Positions 1-6,018 of a stretch of 7,456 nt of DNA are shown here, in pieces. Each line of letters starts with the position of its first letter. The stretch's first letter is position 1. The DNA is from Bacteriovoracaceae bacterium. GTDB lineage: Bacteria; Bdellovibrionota; UBA1018. The stretch lies in contig CANFHS010000120.1 of assembly GCA_947446835.1 (NCBI GenBank), forward strand, positions 1 to 7,456. Reading direction: 5' to 3'. A program made the translations under genes and the position numbers. A model generated the notes under the pieces. It ran no database searches, was not told the origin of the DNA, and worked only from the letters and a program-made list of their open reading frames with translations.

Positions 1-899
1 ACCAGCACGTTCTTGCCCTTGAGCTTGTCTCCCTGGGCCTTGATCCAGCGGAGCGCGCCCACGGTGGCCGCGCCGCAGCTCACGCCCACGAAGAGGCCTT
101 CCTTGGTCAGGAGGTCCCGGGTCATGAGGTGGGCTTCCTTGTCCTCGACCTGCACCATGTCGTCCCAGGTCTCGAAGTCGTAGTTCTTGGGAATGAAGTC
201 CTCGCCGATGCCCTCGATCTTGTAGGTCTTGGGCCGGGTCTCCATCTTGCCGGTCTTGAAGTAGTCGTACACGATCGAGCCGACCGGATCGACGCCCACG
301 ATCTGCACTCCCGGCTTGTGCTCCTTGAGGTACTTGCCGCAGCCCGAAAGCGTGCCCCCGGTGCCGACACCCGCCACGAGCACGTCGATCTCGGGCATCT
401 GGCGCAGGATCTCGGGCCCCGTGGTCTTGTAGTGGACTTCGCGGTTGGACAGGTTGTCGTACTGGTTGAGCCACACCGAATTCGGGGTCTCAGCGGCAAT
501 GCGCTTGGCGACCGAGTAGTAGGAGCGCGGATCCTCGGGCTCGACCGCGGTCGGGGTGACGATGACCCGGGCGCCGAAGGCGCGCAGGTTGCGGATCTTT
601 TCGCTGCTCATCTTGTCGGGTAGCGTGAACACGCACTTGTAGCCCTTGATGGCAGCGGCGATGGCCAGGCCCATGCCGGTGTTGCCGCTGGTGCACTCGA
701 CGATCGTGCCTCCCGGCTGGATCGCGCCCCGGCGTTCGGCGTCTTCGATCATGTACCAGCCGATGCGGTCCTTGATGGAGCCGCCCGGGTTCATGGCCTC
801 CACCTTGCCGTACACGTGGGCCTGGAGCCCTTCGGTGACGCGGTTGAGACGCACAATGGGAGTATTGCCGATCGCCTGCAGGACGTTTTCGAATGCCAT
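1..899 (-). CDS. cbs: cystathionine beta-synthase, PLP-dependent (3' end beyond the window)
   Basis: Fold-type II PLP enzyme that would condense serine and homocysteine to cystathionine, the first step of reverse transsulfuration towards cysteine, in the cytoplasm. The visible 299 residues begin MAFENVLQAIGNTPIVRLN. They hold the PLP-lysine motif NPGGSIKDR (Lys43), the substrate/PLP loop TSGNTGMG (70-77) and the phosphate-binding GTGGT (179-183). The segments PDKMSSEKI (94-102) and NQYDNLSN (145-152), and the later EGIGEDFIP, resemble cystathionine beta-synthases (human KMSSEK, DQYRNASN, EGIGYDFIP) more than CysK/CysM. The haem-binding N-terminal extension of the animal enzyme is absent. Whether a C-terminal CBS-domain pair follows cannot be seen, because the frame is still open at base 1. 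The start fits the family N-terminus, but the ribosome site is poor: a GGGA directly abuts the ATG. It lies 69 bases after gshA on the same strand, consistent with a shared thiol role. Cysteine synthase is the alternative. Confidence 0.9.
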   Translation of the reverse strand, partial: MAFENVLQAIGNTPIVRLNRVTEGLQAHVYGKVEAMNPGGSIKDRIGWYMIEDAERRGAIQPGGTIVECTSGNTGMGLAIAAAIKGYKCVFTLPDKMSSEKIRNLRAFGARVIVTPTAVEPEDPRSYYSVAKRIAAETPNSVWLNQYDNLSNREVHYKTTGPEILRQMPEIDVLVAGVGTGGTLSGCGKYLKEHKPGVQIVGVDPVGSIVYDYFKTGKMETRPKTYKIEGIGEDFIPKNYDFETWDDMVQVEDKEAHLMTRDLLTKEGLFVGVSCGAATVGALRWIKAQGDKLKGKNVL

Positions 900-900
900 T

Positions 901-950
901 CCCGGGTTTTAACGGTCACGATCCGGGGGCGCAAGCGCGATGAAGCGCTT
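901..950 (-). promoter_or_regulatory. possible structured leader between gshA and cbs
   Basis: The 69-base gap upstream of the cystathionine beta-synthase start contains a 6-bp inverted repeat (AAGCGC at 933-938, GCGCTT at 945-950, 6-base loop), which overlaps a 12-base perfect palindrome TGAAGCGCTTCA (941-952). Closer to the gene, CCCGG at 901-905 can pair with CCGGG at 923-927, which would bury the only ribosome-site-like GGG next to the ATG. No T-run follows on the minus strand, so this is not a normal intrinsic terminator. In GC-rich DNA such short repeats arise easily. It is listed as a weak candidate for a processing or translation-control element. Confidence 0.2.
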
Positions 951-968
951 CAGGGCTCGCCGCGAGGT

Positions 969-2285
969 TCAGACCGAAGCGAGATGCTCGGACATTTCGA
1001 TCCCGCTGGCCAGTGCCGAGATGCGTGCGATGGAGCCGTAAACCAGCTCGAGGACGGGCTGGTCGCCCGTCTCTTCCTCGGGCTCTTCCTCGATTCCCGG
1101 CTTCTGCAGGTCGCTCATGCAAAGTTTGCGGAAGACCATGCCCTGCGAGTTCAGGTTTTCCTCGGTGCCGCGTTCGGTATTGGTCCGGAGGAAGCCGCCG
1201 ATCAGGTCGCAGCCCACGAGATAAATGACCGGCTCGGCTGCCAGGCGATCCACCAGGGTGGCGGTGGGAATTCCTTCCTGCACGGCCACGCTTTCGATGG
1301 GCAGCTTGTTCTTTCCGACCGACATCTTGTTCTTGGTACGCCGGTTGATCTGCGAGATTTCCTCGATGGAGCGGACCACCAGGATGCCCATGCCGTAGGT
1401 GCCGGCGTTGTTCTTGACGAACACGAAGGGCTCCTGGGTGATTCCGCGCTCCCGGTACTGCTGACCGGTGCGCTCCAGCACGCGGGCCACGGACTGGGTG
1501 ACCCGGTCCAGGCCGATGTCCTCGTTGAAGTTGACCTGGTCCACCTCTTCGGTGTCGATCTGCAGGATCCAGGGATCCACACCGACGATCCTGGCGAAAT
1601 CGGCGGCCAGGCGGTTGTAATGCAGGAAGTGGCGGCTCTTCTTGCGCGAGTGCCAGCCCAGGGTGTGCGAAGGCAGGATGGGCTGCTCCACGGTGTCCAG
1701 GCGCTTGGGGTAGCCGCTCGAAAAATCGTTGTTCAGCAGGATGAGGTCCGGCTCGAAGCCTCCCGCGGAGGCCACGCTGCCATGGATTTCCAGGGGCCAG
1801 GCCTGGAGCTTTTTCTGGGTGGCGGACACCAGCTCGATCGGCCCCCGGTGGGACTCATCGGGCTGCTCGGGGCTCCACCAGCCGATCCGGGTCTCGAAGC
1901 CCGCGTCGGTCAGGATCTGGTTCAGGTAATGGAGGTTCTCGATGTACCAGGCGTTGGAGGTGTGCGCCTCCGGAAGGATCAGGATGCGCTGGACGTCCTT
2001 CTTGAGCCCCAGATGCGAGGCGTAGGCCGACACCTGGGCCCGGAACACCGCACTGGCCGAGCGCTGGTCATCCGGGCAGATGTTGTTGAACCCGGCCGGG
2101 TAAAGGTTCGAGTCCACCGGCACGATCTTGTGGCCCGAGTCGCGAAGGTCCACCGAGCAGTAGAACGGAGGCGGGCTCTTGCGGGCCAGCTCCATCTGCC
2201 ATTCGAAAAGTTCCCGGCGGCTGTTGTGGATCCGTTCGGCCAGGTGCCGCTTGAGCTGTTGGCCCTGGCGAGTCGGGGTAAGCAT
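969..2285 (-). CDS. gshA: glutamate-cysteine ligase, PF08886 (Acidithiobacillus-type) family
   Basis: Would ligate L-glutamate and L-cysteine with ATP to gamma-glutamylcysteine, the first step of glutathione synthesis, in the cytoplasm. The 438-residue protein matches the PF08886/TIGR02049 type of GshA, which is unrelated in sequence to the E. coli enzyme. It shows FYCSVDLRDSGHKIVPVDSN running into LYPAGFNNI (about 41-69), and the conserved glycine-rich KNNAGTYGMG (291-300), likely part of the nucleotide/metal site. The length fits the family (about 430). Near the C-terminus is an acidic stretch EEEPEEETGDQ that looks variable. The ATG at 2285 has a good ribosome site, AAGGA, five bases upstream. 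It lies 24 bases after the TPR gene and 69 bases before the cystathionine beta-synthase, so it is probably co-transcribed. No gshB is visible here, so whether the product is glutathione or gamma-glutamylcysteine is open. Confidence 0.9.
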   Translation of the reverse strand: MLTPTRQGQQLKRHLAERIHNSRRELFEWQMELARKSPPPFYCSVDLRDSGHKIVPVDSNLYPAGFNNICPDDQRSASAVFRAQVSAYASHLGLKKDVQRILILPEAHTSNAWYIENLHYLNQILTDAGFETRIGWWSPEQPDESHRGPIELVSATQKKLQAWPLEIHGSVASAGGFEPDLILLNNDFSSGYPKRLDTVEQPILPSHTLGWHSRKKSRHFLHYNRLAADFARIVGVDPWILQIDTEEVDQVNFNEDIGLDRVTQSVARVLERTGQQYRERGITQEPFVFVKNNAGTYGMGILVVRSIEEISQINRRTKNKMSVGKNKLPIESVAVQEGIPTATLVDRLAAEPVIYLVGCDLIGGFLRTNTERGTEENLNSQGMVFRKLCMSDLQKPGIEEEPEEETGDQPVLELVYGSIARISALASGIEMSEHLASV

Positions 2286-2309
2286 GAGTTCCTTCAGGTC
2301 GAATTCGGT

Positions 2310-3398
2310 TCAGAACCGCGTCGCAGCTTCGCAGGCCGCCCGGACCCGGGCAAGCTCCGGCTGCGCCGCCTGAGGGATAGCATTTTTCCAGGCGTCGAGC
2401 AGGGACAAATTGCGCAGCAGCGCTTTGGTGCAGGTCTGGGTGAGCAGCCCCCGCAGCTCCTTGACGTACTGGCGCTTCTGGCTGGCGGACCGCTGGTCCA
2501 CAGGTGCCGGCGGGCGGGAGCAGACGGCCTGGTAGGACTGGAGGGCCTGGATCAGGACACCGCCGGCCCGGGCGGTGTCGCCCCGTTGCTGGGATTCCTT
2601 GGACTCGATCCGGAGCAGGTTGTTGAAGTGGACCAGGGCCTCGGTGAGGCAGATTCCGCGCTGTCCCAGCAGGCCCGAGAGGCGGGCCTCGTCGGCGTGC
2701 GCCGCCGCGGCTCCTGGAAGCTCCTCGCACCGGGCCAGCCGGACCTCGAGCGCTGCCCCTTCGGACAAGGAGAGCAGGCTGGGCAGGTTGGCGGGCAGGT
2801 GCTTCTGGGCTTCGCGGAGCGAATCCTCGGCCTCCCGGTGGTGACGCTGGATGAGGTGGGCGCGGGCCGCCAGCAGATGCCGTTCGGCGGACGAAGCCGG
2901 GGGCAGCCGGCGAGCCTGTTCGGCGGGCGCGAGCTCGCGGAGCACCTGGAGGGCTTCCTGGGGGCGTTGCGCCCGGATGTAGGCCTCGGCCAGGCCAAGG
3001 CGGGCCTGGTGCGCTTCCGGGGATGTGCCCCGCGCTTCGATGAAGTGGCGCAGGGACACGATGGCCTCGCTGGCGTTGCCCGACTGGAGCAGGGCGCGTC
3101 CCAGCAGCAGGTGGGCTTCAGTGGCCTGGGGGTGAGTGGGGTAGCGGCTCGTGAGCCTCCGCAGCAGGCGAATGGCATCGGGCCAGCGGGCCTGGTCAAA
3201 GGCCTTCTTGCCGTCGCCCCAGAGCAGCGAGGACTCCTCGGCCGATCGGGGGCCCTGGGCTTCGGGGGTCAGGGGCAGGGGCGATGGCTGCTTCTGGGCC
3301 GCCTGCGTGGACGGGGGCGCGGCCCAGGCGGTGGCCGGGGAACCGGGGGTGAGGAGTTCAGTGCAGGACAGAGTCGCGATCCAGAGCCAGTGCCACAT
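2310..3398 (-). CDS. exported TPR-repeat protein of unknown function
   Basis: About 362 residues. A hydrophobic N-terminus ends in PATAWA|APP, a plausible signal peptidase I site near residue 26, so the protein is probably periplasmic. A proline-rich linker follows (27-51), then tetratricopeptide-like helical pairs from about residue 58 to 200 (for example WPDAIRLLRRLTSRYP, then HLLLGRALLQSGNASEAI). The second half is helical and not recognised. It has several cysteines spread along it (RCEEL, GICLT, AVCSR, QTCTK, AACEA). TPR domains usually bind proteins, and no catalytic motif is visible. The start is uncertain. ATG at 3398 has a weak GGAAG about nine bases upstream. A TTG at 3434 would add MLATSTRWKISF, giving the signal peptide the positive charges it otherwise lacks, but it has no ribosome site. 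Either start overlaps the end of the upstream ATPase gene (41 or 77 bases), implying coupled translation. Confidence 0.8.
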   Translation of the reverse strand: MWHWLWIATLSCTELLTPGSPATAWAAPPSTQAAQKQPSPLPLTPEAQGPRSAEESSLLWGDGKKAFDQARWPDAIRLLRRLTSRYPTHPQATEAHLLLGRALLQSGNASEAIVSLRHFIEARGTSPEAHQARLGLAEAYIRAQRPQEALQVLRELAPAEQARRLPPASSAERHLLAARAHLIQRHHREAEDSLREAQKHLPANLPSLLSLSEGAALEVRLARCEELPGAAAAHADEARLSGLLGQRGICLTEALVHFNNLLRIESKESQQRGDTARAGGVLIQALQSYQAVCSRPPAPVDQRSASQKRQYVKELRGLLTQTCTKALLRNLSLLDAWKNAIPQAAQPELARVRAACEAATRF

Positions 3399-4473
3399 GA
3401 AGGAGATCTTCCACCGAGTGGACGTCGCGAGCAAGCTCAGGAAGCTGCAGGGGTTGGGGGGCGCCCGGAATGCGCTTGAGTTCGTCGGCCGCGCGCCGTT
3501 CCCTGGCCTGGAGGCCGCGCAGGATCCCGGCGGCTTCCTGCCAGGCCGGACCGGGAGGCAGGTGCTCGGGCTCGCCCAGGTAGCCCAGGGTGCGGTTCAG
3601 GATCAGGCCATCGAACCGGTAGTGGTGCCGCTCGACTTCCGAGGTGAAATGGCCCACCTCGCGCACATGCTCGGGGGCTGGCGAGGCCACGAGCAGGAAA
3701 CCGGTGTGGCGCCCTTCCAGAAGGGCCGTCACTTCATGCAGGTTCCGGGTGAAGCTTTCCTGGACCTCGAAGAGCGACGCCACGAAGTCCATGAGGTAGG
3801 TCATGAAGTTGCCGCCGGTCAGGCGCTCCAGCACTCCCAGGGCCTTGCGCATGCCGGCGGCAGCGATCTTGCCCGAGGGCACGATGAGCCAGTGGAAGAC
3901 CTTTTCCTCGTAGAACCGGGTCAGCAGGCGCGGTGCATTGAGGAAGTCCAGGGTGTTTCGGCTGGGCGGCGTATCGAGGATGATGCAGTCGAAGTCGCCA
4001 TCGCGGTGCAGGCGGTAAAGCCGTTGCACGGCCATGTACTCGTTGGTTCCCGAGAACTCGCGGGCAAAGATGCGGAAGATGGGGTTGTTCACCAGGCGCG
4101 AAGCGCCCTGGTCCGAGAAACCCAGGTCCTTGACCAGCTCCTCGAAGGTGCGCCGGGTGTCGGGCATGATGGCCGAAAGGCTGCCTGCGATCCGGGAGGG
4201 GGCCGGGGCACCCTGGGCCCGGAGGCGCGCGGCCGCGGCTTCGACGTGGGCGGTGAGGTCGGTGGGGTGGTCGCCCAGGGCCGCGATGCCCAGCGAAGTG
4301 GCCAGACGCTTGGCGGGGTCGACCGTGATGACCACGGTCTTGCGGCCCAGGAGCGCCGCGCGCAGGGCGATGGCGGCACTGAGCGTGGTCTTGCCGACCC
4401 CGCCCGTGCCGCAGGTGATGATGACCTTGCGCTTCTGGAGCAACTCATCCAGCTGGAGGGCTTTCCGGCTCAT
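3358..4473 (-). CDS. ArsA/Get3-family ATPase, Rv3680 (BagB)-like subunit
   Basis: Cytoplasmic P-loop ATPase of the ArsA/Get3 (SIMIBI) class, 371 residues. The Walker A loop is CGTGGVGKTT (21-30), with Thr where ArsA and Get3 have the signature lysine (GKGG). Switch I reads VDPAKRL (51-57) and switch II LDTPPSRNTLDFL (166-178). Those motifs, together with TRRTFEELV and GTNEYMA, match Mycobacterium Rv3680 (one half of the Get3-like pair called BagA/BagB) as I remember it, better than arsenite-pump ArsA. There is no CxxC zinc motif and no second ATPase half. Arsenite efflux is therefore unlikely and the client is unknown; tail-anchored protein targeting is only an analogy to Get3. The ATG overlaps the stop of the upstream paralogue by four bases (ATGA), with GGAG about nine bases upstream, so the two are probably made in equal amounts as a heterodimer. 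The 3' end overlaps the TPR gene. Confidence 0.88.
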   Translation of the reverse strand: MSRKALQLDELLQKRKVIITCGTGGVGKTTLSAAIALRAALLGRKTVVITVDPAKRLATSLGIAALGDHPTDLTAHVEAAAARLRAQGAPAPSRIAGSLSAIMPDTRRTFEELVKDLGFSDQGASRLVNNPIFRIFAREFSGTNEYMAVQRLYRLHRDGDFDCIILDTPPSRNTLDFLNAPRLLTRFYEEKVFHWLIVPSGKIAAAGMRKALGVLERLTGGNFMTYLMDFVASLFEVQESFTRNLHEVTALLEGRHTGFLLVASPAPEHVREVGHFTSEVERHHYRFDGLILNRTLGYLGEPEHLPPGPAWQEAAGILRGLQARERRAADELKRIPGAPQPLQLPELARDVHSVEDLLHVALALDRDSVLH

Positions 4474-5339
4474 CGGGAGGACTCCAGGAGGAGGGTGGAG
4501 AGCCGCTCCACCAGGTGCTCGTGCTCGCGCCCGGGCTCGGGGGCCACGAAGGGCAGCGGGAAATACTGGAATCCTTGCCGGGTCCAGCTGCGTTCGATGT
4601 TCTCGCGCTCCAGCAGCGAACGGCGGCGCAGGAAGTCGCGCGCGTCGCGGGGCAGGGGCGAGCCCTGGTCCAGGTCCGAGAGGGCCTCGGTGCCCGGAAG
4701 CGCGGGCATGAGGCGATTGCAGATCAGCGCGGGCTCGTTGCCTGGAAACAGGTCGAGCAGGAAAGTCCTGAGCTCAAGCGACTCCTGGAGCGGCATTTCC
4801 TCGGGCAGCGAGACGATGAGGTGGCCCGTGAGCGAGGGATCGGCAAAGGTCGCGTTCATGGCCTCGGCGTCCCGGTGCACGGGGCCCGAGCCGAACAGGG
4901 TCGCGAAGTTGCCGGTCGACCGGAACATCGCGATGCCGTAGCCGGTGGACGGCATGTCGCACACGATGTGATCGTAGTGCCGCCGCTCGAACCAGACCTT
5001 TCCCAGCAGGACCAGCTCACGGATGCCGGGTGCCGCGGTGGCCAGGTACTGGATGACCCGGTTCTGGAGAAAAACCTGGGCCAGGAATTTCACGCCGATC
5101 TTGATCTGCGCGTACTCCGCGAAGGCCGGTCCGGCCGAGGCGTTGAGCTGCCACAGGCTCGGGCCCACCTGGGTCAGCGCCCCAGGCGGGCGGGTCGGAT
5201 CCTCGAAGCAGATCCACAGCACTCGGCCTGGAAGCGAACGGGCAATGGCCTGGGATACAGCGGTCTTGCCGGTACCGCCTTTGCCGCTGACGAAGATCAG
5301 CGGGCGCTTGAGGATGTTCTGGAGACCGGTTGCAGGCAT
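4470..5339 (-). CDS. ArsA/Get3-family ATPase, Rv3679 (BagA)-like subunit
   Basis: Cytoplasmic ArsA/Get3-class P-loop protein of 289 residues, first gene of the leftward cluster. Its Walker A loop SGKGGTGKT (18-26) keeps the signature lysine (Lys20) that reaches across the dimer to the partner's nucleotide. Its switch regions are unusual: EDPTRPPG (46-53) instead of DPAHS, and CDMPSTGYG (127-135) instead of DTAPTGH. The conserved APGIRE...GK (103-114), GPVH (152-155) and LPEEMPLQESLE segments match Mycobacterium Rv3679 (BagA) from memory, as does the order relative to the second ATPase. I infer that it acts as an obligate partner in a heterodimer with the next gene, which overlaps it by four bases. 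The start is ATG at 5339; a TTG directly before it (5342) would add one residue. The ribosome site is weak. The substrate is unknown and nothing points to metal transport. Confidence 0.87.
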   Translation of the reverse strand: MPATGLQNILKRPLIFVSGKGGTGKTAVSQAIARSLPGRVLWICFEDPTRPPGALTQVGPSLWQLNASAGPAFAEYAQIKIGVKFLAQVFLQNRVIQYLATAAPGIRELVLLGKVWFERRHYDHIVCDMPSTGYGIAMFRSTGNFATLFGSGPVHRDAEAMNATFADPSLTGHLIVSLPEEMPLQESLELRTFLLDLFPGNEPALICNRLMPALPGTEALSDLDQGSPLPRDARDFLRRRSLLERENIERSWTRQGFQYFPLPFVAPEPGREHEHLVERLSTLLLESSR

Positions 5340-5347
5340 CAAGATTC

Positions 5348-5375
5348 TTGCTTTTCCCGGTCCCGGTCATACACT
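5348..5375 (+). promoter_or_regulatory. candidate housekeeping-type promoter for the lpoB block
   Basis: TTGCTT (5348-5353) and TACACT (5370-5375), separated by 16 bases, resemble a sigma-70 promoter with three of six and four of six consensus matches. This would start transcription near 5382 and leave about 37 bases of leader before the ATG at 5419. It is the best match in the divergent intergenic region, but consensus rules from E. coli may not hold in this organism. Confidence 0.35.
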
Positions 5376-5395
5376 GATTCCACTTTCCAGGAACA
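5366..5395 (-). promoter_or_regulatory. weak candidate promoter for the leftward five-gene cluster
   Basis: The leftward cluster must be driven from the 79-base divergent region. On the minus strand, TATGAC (5371-5366) matches four of six -10 bases and would leave a leader of about 20 bases before the ATG at 5339. The matching -35 (TGTTCC or TTCCTG around 5388-5395) is poor, so the promoter may need an activator or a sigma factor other than the housekeeping one. Its -10 overlaps the rightward candidate -10 by two bases. Confidence 0.2.
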
Positions 5396-5418
5396 GGACA
5401 GAAGAGGGGCGTCAGGCG

Positions 5419-6018
5419 ATGCGGAAACAGGTCGGTTTTATCCTCCTTGCGGGAATGTGTGTCTCTGTCGCGGGCTGCGGGCCCAAGGCCTTCACCAAGG
5501 GTGAGTATGACGACCCGAGCCGGGTCGAGCTCCTGGACGACAAGTTCAACGAATCCGACATGCAGCAGATGGCCGACACGGTCATCAAGGCCATGGTGGC
5601 TTGCAACTGGGTGGCCAACGCGCCCAAGGCTCCGGTGGTGATCGTCGAGAAGGTCAAGAACAAGACCGAAGAGCACATCGACACCGAGTCGATGACCGAC
5701 AAGATCCGCACGGCCCTGATCAAGTCGGGCAAGGTGCGCTTCGTCAACAAGCAGGAACGCCAGACCCTCGAAGAGGAATACCAGTACAACGAGTCGGGCA
5801 ACGTGAAGGGCCCCACGCAGAAAAAGCGCGGCAACCAGATCGGCGCCGACTACATCCTCTCGGGCAACCTGGCCACGAACATCCAGCAGGTCGGCGATGC
5901 CAAATTCATCTACTACAAGCTGACGATGAACCTGACCAATCTGGAAAGCTCGACCATCGATTGCACCGAAGAGCGCGAGCTCCGCAAGAAGTACAGCAAA
6001 CACAGCGTGGGCCTTTGA
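5419..6018 (+). CDS. lpoB: LpoB-like outer-membrane lipoprotein, penicillin-binding protein activator
   Basis: A 199-residue lipoprotein of the LpoB family (PF13036). In E. coli LpoB sits in the outer membrane and reaches through the peptidoglycan to stimulate the bifunctional synthase PBP1B. The N-terminus MRKQVGFILLAGMCVSVAGC has a charged start, a short hydrophobic core and a lipobox VAGC with the lipidated cysteine at residue 20. Gly at +2 does not give an inner-membrane retention signal by the E. coli rule. Typical family segments are FVNKQERQTLEEEYQY (from residue 108) and GADYILSGNL (142-151). There is almost no flexible linker after the cysteine, unlike E. coli LpoB, whose linker is long. 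A GAGGGG lies nine bases before the ATG. The downstream COG3014-type gene overlaps its stop, an arrangement seen in other Gram-negative bacteria. The partner synthase is not in the window. Confidence 0.88.
   Translation: MRKQVGFILLAGMCVSVAGCGPKAFTKGEYDDPSRVELLDDKFNESDMQQMADTVIKAMVACNWVANAPKAPVVIVEKVKNKTEEHIDTESMTDKIRTALIKSGKVRFVNKQERQTLEEEYQYNESGNVKGPTQKKRGNQIGADYILSGNLATNIQQVGDAKFIYYKLTMNLTNLESSTIDCTEERELRKKYSKHSVGL

Noticed and set aside
2310..2384. lipobox in the TPR protein (TLSC near its N-terminus)
   Set aside because: The relevant cysteine is encoded near 3363-3365, not here, and its -3 residue is Thr, outside the usual lipobox. The AWA|A signal peptidase I site is more convincing.
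816..3479. 887-codon plus-strand open frame opposite gshA and the TPR gene
   Set aside because: It is antisense to well-supported genes with recognisable motifs. Its protein is low-complexity, rich in Gly, Leu, Asp and His, with no family motif. Such frames are common opposite GC-rich genes.
3151..4941. 596-codon plus-strand open frame opposite the two ATPase genes
   Set aside because: It lies antisense to both P-loop genes and shows no domain or ribosome site; it is a codon-bias shadow.
3358..5339. arsenite efflux (arsA of an ars operon)
   Set aside because: No arsB, arsC, arsD or arsR is present, no metal-binding cysteine cluster is seen in the ATPases, and both subunits resemble the Rv3679/Rv3680 group instead.
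5358..5368. tandem CCCGGT-like repeat in the divergent region
   Set aside because: Only two copies of a six-base unit in GC-rich sequence; not distinguishable from chance as an operator.
4515..5504. 329-codon plus-strand frame reaching into the start of lpoB
   Set aside because: It is antisense to the first ATPase and runs out of frame through the lpoB signal peptide; no motif.
5017..6003. 328-codon minus-strand frame opposite lpoB
   Set aside because: It mirrors the LpoB coding sequence and is rich in Leu, Val, Asp and His repeats typical of reverse-strand translation. The LpoB frame has a lipobox and family motifs.
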